DNA of 64,000 bases from Xiphophorus maculatus. Taxonomy: Eukaryota > Chordata > Actinopteri > Cyprinodontiformes > Poeciliidae. Each line of letters opens with the position of its first letter. Position 1 is the stretch's first letter. Where the stretch lies: positions 3,378,560 to 3,442,559 of the forward strand of contig NC_036458.1 of the NCBI RefSeq assembly GCF_002775205.1, read 5' to 3'. Under the pieces are notes generated by a model. It made no database searches. It saw only the letters and a list, made by a program, of their open reading frames with translations, and was not told the DNA's origin. Position numbers and translations under genes: made by a program. This document shows positions 53,646 to 64,000 of the stretch, one piece after another.

Positions 53646-56600
53646 TTATTCCTCGTTTCCCATCCCAGCGTCGGGGTAAAACGGCGTTTCCAGCACGGCC
53701 TCCTTCTTCCCGGACGTCGGCACGCCGGCGCTCAGCGATTCGTGGATCTTCCTCCACGACTCTATCTCCGAGCTCCACAGAGCGGACCGGGCTCTGATGA
53801 ACTTCGACACCTCGGACTCGCTGCCTCTGGCCAGACTGATGCTGTCCTTGCAGATGAAGATGATGTCCATGCCGAGGAAGAGCGCGTTGACGGCGATCAG
53901 GCCGGCTCTGGCCGACTTGGAGGCGGCCAGCGATCCTTTAACGGCGGCCTGACCCACATCTGGGATGTCCGACGCCAACCGGGGAAGACTCCGCACAGCG
54001 CTCCCCTCCTGAGCCACCACCTTCCCGGCGCTGGCCACAACCTCCTCGGTTTTTAACAGTTTCGCAGCAGAAGCTAAATCAACGATGGAATCAATACTTT
54101 TCCCGACTGTCCCCAATTTACAAACAACTTTCCCAGCTCCCAGAACCACGTCGATGCCACTGGTTTCCATTTTGGTGATGGTTTGCTGCATCACCTCCTC
54201 CAGGCATTCCTGCAGCTTCGTCACGTCGTCCATGAAGCTCTGGAAAACCTCGCTGGCTTTCTTCTGGTGTGTGCGGTTGACGCCCACCTCAGTGGCGGTG
54301 GTGACGATGCTGTTGACCCCGCTGGTGACCCCCATCCCGATCCCCGTCATGGTCAGGGCGAGAGACACTCCGGCCGTGACCGGGATCAACGCCAAGCCGA
54401 CGATGGAGAGGACGCCGCCGACGGCGCCCACGGAGCTGCCCACCACGCTGGAGATCTTGGCTCCTTTGTTCATGCTGTCCAGCTGGACGGCGTTCGCCTC
54501 CAGCTCGCTCAGGAACGCCGCCATCCGCGGCTCGCGCTTGCTGAACTCCTCCGTGAAGTCGTGATGCGAATCGTCCTGGAACAGGAAGACAGTTCGAAAG
54601 TTTGGATCCGTCCTGAGACCAGAAGAGAGAACGGATAATTTAGACATTTCACTCAAAATATTCATTATTTAGAACAGGAAGTGAAATATCCCCCACTGTC
54701 CTGTAGGGTTCGGACGCTCTTCCCACAAATTCAAGCACTTTTCAAGAACTTTCAAGGTAAGTTTTCACATTTTTCCAGCCCCACATTTTGGAGATAAAGA
54801 AATAATACAAATGAATTAAAGAAGATATTAGGGTGATAGTAAGAAATTATTTAAAAGAAAAAATAACAGAATAAAGTACTAATTTTATGAGAATAAAATC
54901 AAAATAATACAAGAATATTCAAAATATTTTGAGAAGAAAGTCATAATATTACTTTATTCTACAATTTTATGGGTTTTACAATAAAAATGTATAAAACAAA
55001 CACAGTTAACCCCTTAATTGGCGGCGAAAAAGGCAGAGTATTCAAACGAACTAGAATTGCCCCATGGAAGGGACACCGCCAGTTAAAGGGTTAATAAATA
55101 CCACAATATAAGAAACTAAAATAATGAGTTGAAATGAAATGTCTAGTTTTTCCTCCAGAAGCTGCTTCAGGTTGATCTTTTGTTGTTATTCAGGGATAAA
55201 ATCACAAACCTGATTTGATGAAGCTGGTTAATGTGATCCAACATCCTCTGAACATCATTTTCAGGTAAATCCTCGCCGAGGTTCACCTGAGCTTCACCCA
55301 TCAGATTTAAGGAAACGTCACTGAAGCAGCTGTTAAAGACACAGTGACACGTTTTAACAGGAAGTCGTAGTTCAGGACATCAACCACCAAAACGGAAAAA
55401 CTGACAGAGACTCACAGCAGAGACGGGTTAGTTCAGCGGCTGAATCCAAATGCACACATAAGATTTTTTATTTGCTAAAGGAAGCATAAAAAATGTTTCC
55501 TTGAAGCAGTCAGGATCGGTCTGTGGCCTGTAAACCGATACGTTCACCACACTGTTTGCACAAACTCATTCTGAAGTGAGAATTTATTCTGCTCAGGTTG
55601 GAATGAGCCGTTTTAGGGCGTCAACAGATGCACAATTACACAAATGTGCATCTTTGAAAAGCATTAGTGGAGCCTTCTACACAACCAACAAGAACGCAGC
55701 AAGTGGTTTTTGGATGTCAAAACAACAATAAAACACTTTTCGTTGTGCACGAAAGAAAGCACAACAAAATTTTAAGTATCTTAATGAATATAAAATATGG
55801 GGGTTATATATGGAATAAAGAAAAAATAAATGAATAAATAAAATTGTGCAAAATGTGAAGTTTTCATAATAGGTCGCGTTTAAAAGATTTCAAAATAAAA
55901 TAATGCTTCATAAGTGATGCAGTACTTTGTGTTGAATCCCAATGAAACACGTGGAGGATTCTGGTTCCAGATCTTAACTTTGTTACCTTTTCTCCATCTT
56001 GTCACAGATTCTCTTGGCGGTCTGGATGTATCGGTCCAGCTGGTGAGCCATCACATCCACATTCTGGAGTTTAGGCAGGAAGAAGACGCCGGCGTCTCTC
56101 TTAAACACCAGGAGCAGCGGGCAGATGAGACGCGCGGCGGTGACGACCGCCCGGACGCCGTCGGCGCCGACGTCTCCAGGCAGGTGAAGCGTCTGGTTCT
56201 CTGCGAAGACGTGCAGCGAAGTGACCGCCAGCTTCTCCACCGCGTCCAGGAAGCAGGCGAGCTTCTGCAGCCCGTCCAGCGTGTCGCTCAGCACCGCCGC
56301 CAGCTCGCCCTGCAGCTCCTCCAGCCGGCTGTCCGCCGTCAGACCGCTCACCTTGTTCTTCATGTACTCCACAAACGCCTTCCCTTTCTGCTCCGACTGA
56401 GTGACGTGGCTGATGTTTAGGTTCACCTTGTCCGCCCTGTCCTTGATGTCCAGCATCATGTCTAACTCGGTTTCCCTCCACAGCATCCATTTGGAGAACA
56501 TGGCACAGAATCCGCTGGCCAGCTGCGTGGAGGCCAGAGTTTCTGAGACGTAGCGGCTCAGAGCCTCCGCTAGCTCCTTCCTGTGGAACGAAACACAAAT

Positions 56601-58180
56601 TATATGTCAAAATTAACAACAGAAGAGAAAAATAACATGTTCAAACGATGAATATTACATTTTTACAACGGCATATAGAGGGCATTGGAGATGAAAAAGA
56701 AGCAGTGCATTTTTACCAAAAAATATTTTGAGTTCTCAGAAATTTTCCAGTAAGAAAGAAGGAAGTTTCTGAATTTTAAGAGTCAAAAATATTATTTAAA
56801 ATCATTTGAAATTCAGAGATTTTCAAGTTTTTTCTAGTAAATTTCTGAGATTAATCTCAAAACTGTGGAGATTTTTCTTTAGATCTCAGAAATTTTCAAA
56901 AAAAATCTGAAATTGTGAGATTAATCTCAGAAATCTTCTAAAAGGAAAAAGATTTTTTGATATTTTTGAATTTCAAAAATGAAACTTTTGACATTTCCAA
57001 GATTTTTATAGAAAATTTCAGAGTTTTTTCTATCAATTTTTTTACTTTAATAGCTCAGAGATCTCATGTTTTTTGAAGAAAAGTCAGAGTTTTGGGGGCA
57101 GAAATTTGCTCCTTTTTTCTCTATAATGGCCTGAATATGCAGACAAACATAAGTGCAAATATTTCTAAATTAGAACCACTGGGAATAAAAATCTAAAATA
57201 ACAATTCTAGAGGGACTTATTCATGTGAAAATGTGCTCAATATTATTTAGTTTTAAGGACTAATCAAATGAATATTTTTACAGTTTATTAATGTTTTATC
57301 TTTACATTCTGGCTCTTGAAAACATTAATCAGAATTAAAATCAGTTTGACACCCAGACATAAAGTATTGCCACATTATTGTTCGTTCCAAACATAAATGT
57401 GGAAATAAAATAAAGTGTAAACCACAACACTGGTTCTTATAAAGAGAGAAAATACAAAGACTCAACAGTGACTGAGGCTGAAGCCTCAAACCGCAGTAAC
57501 TGCAGTAAAGCTGAACTGAACAACCTGCAGAGTAAATTCTCACCACCATCTTTTCACTTCCTTGTCTTATAAAAGCCTTTTTTTGCTCCTGGCACCGTCT
57601 GAAAACTGGTTATGTTCAAAACATGAGTGGCATTTTAGACATGCGAAGCTTCTAGTTTCAACAACAGGATGGTTATCATTTATTCTGTCTTTTATTCTTT
57701 TATTTCAACTTTTCTTTACCTTCCTTTATAATACCGCTGTCATGTACCTTTTTAATATTTTCAGGATTTAAAGCCCTTTCAATGACGCGTCTTGATGAAA
57801 TATAAATTTTTCTTTATTTACGTTAGTAAATAAAGAAAAATTTACTAAAAAGTTCCAGGAAATGACCACTAGATGTCCCCAAATCTCACTGAACTGAGCT
57901 CAGATCAAAGTTTGTCCCAAATTAATCTAAAAATAAAACTTCAGCATTCATACTTTTAATTCGTCACTGTGTTACTACAGACATGTGGCGCTGTCTCTTC
58001 TCCATATGAAGAGTTTAAAATGGATTTTAAAGCCTTTAAGTTCGCGATAAGAGCGGAGTAAAGGGAAAGTTGCGTAAAAATCAATCGGTTATTGTTTGTT
58101 TGTGAAGATACTACATTTTATTCAGCGTCTTTCTCTCAGTTCAGTTTGTCTGTGCGCTTCTCTTACCTTGCTGCAGACAT
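53646..58180 (-). CDS. APOL-like gene D (564 aa), opposite orientation
   Basis: Complete four-exon gene on the minus strand: 58,167-58,180 (ATG, 14 bp), 55,987-56,580, 55,210-55,329 and 53,646-54,612. All are GT-AG with the same phases as B and C; total 1,695 nt. Exons 2-3 encode the helical module (ACFLDAVEKLAVTSLHVFAENQ). The last exon has MNKGAKISSVVGSSVGAVG, a hydrophobic hairpin (GVLSIVGLALIPVTAGVSLALTMTGIGMG), TEVGVNRT, and AGLIAVNALFLGMDIIFIC. Its coding exons are far richer in GC and CpG than those of A-C. The TAA stop lies inside an AATAAA on the coding strand (53,645-53,650). An ISRE-like site lies 147 bp upstream. Confidence 0.9.
55010..55090. mobile_element. 81-bp piggyBac-like MITE
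   Basis: Inverted ends CCCCTTAATTGGCGG and CCGCCAGTTAAAGGG are flanked on both sides by TTAA (55,006-55,009 and 55,091-55,094). TTAA targets and CCC-starting ends are piggyBac hallmarks. It lies in intron 3 of gene D. Confidence 0.65.
56690..57080. repeat. AT-rich interspersed repeat in gene D intron 1
   Basis: Repeated short palindromic phrases (GAGATTAATCTC, CAGAAATTTTC). Related to 43,220-43,440. Confidence 0.5.
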
Positions 58181-58326
58181 ATTTTCTCCTCTTCCTGTTT
58201 TATTCCTGCATGAATAAAACAAAAATCTCCGAGCGGACAGAAGATTTTATGCGGAGTTACGGAGCTGAACCTGCAAACTGAGCCTCGGTGAGAAAGTTTC
58301 TGGTTTGACCTGCATATCTGAGCTCG

Positions 58327-58337
58327 GTTTCGTTTTC
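58327..58337 (-). promoter_or_regulatory. ISRE-like site of APOL-like gene D
   Basis: The minus strand reads GAAAACGAAAC, matching GAAANNGAAAC, 147 bp before the gene D ATG. Confidence 0.55.
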
Positions 58338-58339
58338 CG

Positions 58340-60800
58340 TTCCTCCACATCAGCAGGTTGAACCGCACCCACCCGCGTTAAGCCGTTCAGCCCCGCAGTC
58401 AGCGGAGCCGCGTCTGTTTTGCTGCTACAGATGAAAACAAAGCAACTTTTCAATCCCACATAAACCAGCGAAACTCCAACAGCCAATCAGATAACACCAG
58501 CTAACTACATCAACCAATCACAGAAAGGGGTTCCTCCCACTCAATATTTCAATAGATTCTTTGTTCCGTTCAAACAAACCGGTTTATTATTATTATTATT
58601 AAACATTTTAAACATTTAAACATTTTAAGCTTTTATAGCTTTCTGGGTGCGCCCCATTTGTCAGCCGGCTCGCGGAGCGGCGCAAAGCGGAGTCTACAGA
58701 TTTTATGATGTTTTGTTGAATTACAGTCACGTTGTCATGAAGTAAAAACGTTACGTTGCTCTGACGGTTCGTTGTTTGACATGATCAGGAAAACCCCGCC
58801 CACATTTTCAGCGCCATTTCATTGCCAGGTCATCCGCCGGCTGACAGTAAACGGGCATATATCATCATTTTCTCACTTTTTCAGTTGCGGATGCCTAAAG
58901 ATGGTTCAGGTTTTTTATAATAAACGGGACCGTTTGTAAAGTTACAAAGTAAAAAACATAAGATCAATATTGGAAAATGTGTAATATCTGAAAATGGTCT
59001 CCATATGTTTGTTTCTAACTTTTGAAATGATTCAGGAAGTAGCTGTACAAGCCGCCAACGCTAGAGGGCGCCGCAGATTCTGCCAAAGTGTTTCTTTTCA
59101 CATGACAGAAGAAAGAGAAAACAACAACAATTCTTTCTGTCTGAGGAGAAAAACACAGAGGAAGAACTGAAGGCTGGAGAGACGGAGAGATTAATTTAGG
59201 ATTAAACTGACAGTTTAACGAGTTCATAGATAATACAGCATTAGCTGCAAATGTAAGGAAATTAGCTTTTTTTTAAACTTGTACTCAAGTAAAAGTTAGA
59301 AGTAATCAGCCAAGAAATTACTCAAGAAAGATTAAAACAGTATTTGGTAAAAAGTAACTGAAGTACTGAGTAACTGATCAAATTATCAATCATTTATTAT
59401 TTAAAAAAATACATAATCAGATGAACCAAAATAAACAATTAAGTGGAAATTTTGGTATTTTTAGGACCAAAATGACAATAATTCATATAAGTAACAAAAA
59501 GTAAAATAAAATCAGGCAAAACATTTTTGTTTTTCATTCAGTGGGTAGAAAATCCAGAAATTTGACTCAAGTAAGAGTAGAAATACTTCATAATAAAAAC
59601 ACTCAAGTAAAAAGGTAAATGTAACTAGTTACTCTGCACTGTGTCAGACACTCTGGGTGGAAACGCTGCTGGCAACGTTTCCACAAACCAAATGGCTCTG
59701 AGGAGACGTAACTTCATACAGGAAGTAAATCTGTTTAAATAAAAAAAAGACCGTCATAATTAAAGTTTTTTTCATCTTATTAGGAGATATGTCCTATAAA
59801 AATTAACTTAACAAAACAAAATAGGGAGAAAAAGATTCATATGTACAAAAAAATCTAAATTTTAGTTTAAGTTTAAAATAAAAACAGTAAAATTGAGATT
59901 AAAAAGATTTTATGTCTATCTCTGTTGTTAGGAAGGAAGAAAGGAAGGAAGGAAGGAAGGAAGGAAGGAAGGAAGGAAGGAAGGAAGGAAGGAAGGAAGG
60001 AAGGAAGGAAGGAAGGAAGGAGGTAAGGAAGGAAGGAAGGAAGGAAGGAAGGAAGGAAGGAAGGTTTGTTTTATGTGAGTTTATCAAAATTTTTCATCTC
60101 TATCTGTATTTTGCTGCTTTTTAAAAATAAATTTGATCACAACCAATCAAAAAAAAGTCACTAAGCAAATTAAGATTATTTTTTCCTCAGATTATTGTTG
60201 GCTGCAGTTATGAAACAGTTTGTTGTAAAGGAGACAGAACATTCTGTTCCAGCACCAGGAGGCCGATTTACTGCTTTCACTGAAATGTTTTAGTTAAAAT
60301 ATAAATTATATAAAGTATTTTAGTATTAATAGGACTACTTTGATATTTATTTGTTGAGATATTTTGTGTAACTTTAGAGGAAAATATGATTTTTAGGGAC
60401 AAGAGGGCATTCGCTGTTTTTATCAGTTGTAGTTACAATGTTTGGCCAGCAGAGGGAGACAGAGTCCACAGAGGGGGCGCTGCAGGGAGCTGTCCTTTCA
60501 GCACCACTCTGCTTAAAACAGCGACTTAACTGCTTCAATATCCGACATTCAAAGATACAAATGTACATTTTATCATCAGATAAAACATTCAATGCCTGAA
60601 TAAAGTGAAAATCTTTACATTTTTGTTCATATTTGCGGTTTCATCAGTTATTTGGTAGGAAGTAAGTGAAGTTGGATGTGCTTCAGAGAGCACGCTGCAA
60701 CAATTGGGTCCAGAAATGCGTAAATCTCACCCACTAATTTTCACTATTTACCAAAAAAACTGAACCAGAAGAAGAGGAGAAGATCCCCCCAGCAGATGTT
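58340..60800. other. Spacer between divergent gene D and cacng2
   Basis: No gene recognised. 59,275-59,635 looks like a MITE pair with TACTCAAGTAAAAGTTAG at one end and ACTCAAGTAAAAAGGTAA near the other. Confidence 0.5.
59931..60064. repeat. (GGAA)n microsatellite
   Basis: Tetranucleotide tract of about 134 bp with one GGAGGTAA interruption. Confidence 0.97.
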
Positions 60801-60829
60801 TTTATTATTTTATTATTTTTTTATGCGTT

Positions 60830-62569
<1,740 letters not shown>

Positions 62570-62684
62570 TGAGCAAGTATTAGCTTCTACCGCTGGTTTG
62601 GTTTTCTTGGGATTTCAGATTTAGGTTTTGGGTCATGATGGGTTTTCCGGACACATTCTGGCGATTTATGGCACAATTAAGTAA

Positions 62685-62985
62685 CTACACTGGAAAACTA
62701 CAATATTTACCAAGTACATTTGAAGTACTTTTGTAGTTTCTATGTTTGAAATAAGACCAAAGTAACTTTTCAGCAAGATATAAGAGCCTGTTGTAAAACA
62801 ATAACTCCTTAATCTTGATTTTAAAAGTAGTTCATGGGAGAAATGTCTGATGAGAGAAATAATCTCCCAGTGGAGCTAATATTTGTTTTAATATCAAGAT
62901 TAAAGAGTTATTGACTTAAAGCAAGCTGCTTTATCTTGTGAAAAGTTAGTTTTGTCTTATTTCAAGTGTAATAGAAACTAGATAA
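62685..62985. mobile_element. Palindromic MITE copy
   Basis: Left arm ACTGGAAAACTACAATATTTACCAAGTAC, right arm with TTGACTTAAAGCAAGCTGCTTTATCTTG. The two arms are roughly reverse complements. Confidence 0.65.
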
Positions 62986-63135
62986 AAGTGCTCACTTCTG
63001 TTACCTTATTCTGATTTGCTCTGTTTTTTGTTGCTGTGTTGCTTTATTTTGGATTTCAAACTTGCTTTTGTTTGTATTTATGAATGTATGACATGTTTTC
63101 CAGACACCTGGTGCCATTTTATAGTACAACCAACT

Positions 63136-63535
63136 AACTACACTGCAAAAACACCAAATTTTACCAAGTACTTTTTATCTGGTTTCTGGAGTAAATATCT
63201 TAGTTCACTTGAAATGAGACAAAACCAACCTAGAAGTAACATTTCAATAAGATAAGAAGTTTATTTTAACTAAATAATTCCTTCGTTCTGGTTCCAGTGG
63301 CTGAATTTTTGACTAGTGACAAAACTTTATCTCCATGTTATGAGTGAAAAAATCTGCCATTGAATGAAGAACTTTTTCATCAATATTAAGTAACTATAGA
63401 CTTAAAACAAACTTGTACTTCTTGTTGAAAAGCTGCTTGTAAGTTAGTTTTGTCTTGTTTCAAGTGAACTAAGATATTTGATGTAGAAACTAGACCAAAA
63501 CTATTTGGTAATATTTAATATTTTTGTGGTTAAGA
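63136..63535. mobile_element. Palindromic MITE copy, nearly complete
   Basis: Runs from ACTGCAAAAACACCAAATTTTACCAAGTAC to AACTATTTGGTAATATTTAATATTTTTGTGG. It is a ~400-bp imperfect inverted repeat of the same family as 30,413 and 43,683. Confidence 0.7.
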
Positions 63536-64000
63536 TGCATCTGTTGTGAAATGTAAATATTGATCGTAACAAGCAGGAGGTTAAAGAAAATGTTACTGTA
63601 ATAACTTTACAGTAACGTTCTGTAAAGTTACACAAATCTTGTAACATACCACAAATCTTAGTTTTTTGTCTTTAAATGAAACAATCCAGAAAAGAACAGC
63701 TTCATTTTGAGGATTCAGAGGATTTTTATCTGTAAGAAGAGAGAAAAACTCAGCCTGGCCGTTGCTTCCTCTGCAGCTCAATTTAAATCTCACTTTCTGC
63801 TCAGTCTGGGATTTCTCCCATTCACTGGGATTCCCTCCGGTAGATTTTCTATAATCAGGGAACGGAAGAAGTTTGCTGATCAAATAACGTTCATTTTTCT
63901 GCGCTGTGTTTATTTGCAGTTTTAGAAACAAACGAATCCGTTCAGTCCGAGTCGGAAATAAAATAATATTTAAGCTCTGTGCTTAAATATTATTCTATCA

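Noticed and set aside
58247..58486. 79-codon frame at the gene D promoter
   Set aside because: No similarity seen; it overlaps the ISRE-like site and the upstream region of the verified ATG exon.
59899..60124. Poly-(KEGR) and (LPSF) frames
   Set aside because: Translation of the (GGAA)n microsatellite.

Overview
The window is nuclear DNA of a ray-finned fish, probably a teleost; the species cannot be told from the sequence. The evidence is spliced vertebrate genes (an APOL-like cluster and the first coding exon of the stargazin gene cacng2), teleost-type non-LTR retrotransposons, hAT and piggyBac-like elements and MITEs, and long microsatellites.

Layout. (1) 1-25,900 is a complex satellite: a ~129-bp AT-rich unit, a ~0.8-kb core and a CpG-rich ~0.2-kb block form higher-order repeats of about 1.8-2.5 kb. 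One 129-bp unit is split by a complete 16,957-bp endogenous retrovirus (1,566-18,522, minus strand). (2) 25,905-33,200 holds a LINE 3' end, a first APOL-like gene that has lost its 5' exon and is frameshifted at its 3' end, a palindromic MITE, and a hAT element nested in an older gag-like fragment. (3) 33,405-34,676 is an intact but unrecognised acidic-repeat protein gene, followed by a 27-bp minisatellite. (4) 36,020-41,200 contains two LINE fragments and duplicated intergenic DNA. (5) 41,313-58,180 carries three complete four-exon APOL-like genes, two on + and one on -, each with a GAAANNGAAAC interferon-response-type site 85-150 bp before its ATG. (6) 60,800-64,000 is the CpG-rich 5' region, first coding exon and start of intron 1 of cacng2. 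APOL genes and CACNG2 also lie close together on human chromosome 22, so this looks like conserved linkage.

The retrovirus is the main object of interest. I found no difference between its two 1,716-bp LTRs by eye, it has a 4-bp target duplication (AATT), an exact 18-nt tRNA-Lys1,2 primer-binding site, and long open frames throughout, so it is a young copy. Its Pol looks foamy-virus-like. Unusual features are a macrodomain-like region inside Gag, a TAATG overlap of gag and pol, two unrecognised genes between pol and env, an Env split between a membrane-anchored leader frame and the main Env frame with a textbook -1 frameshift signal in the overlap, a polytopic membrane ORF directly in frame after the env stop, and a spliced Cys-rich/acidic ORF resembling a transactivator.

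All genes were read by eye. Family calls rest on motifs; no database search was run.
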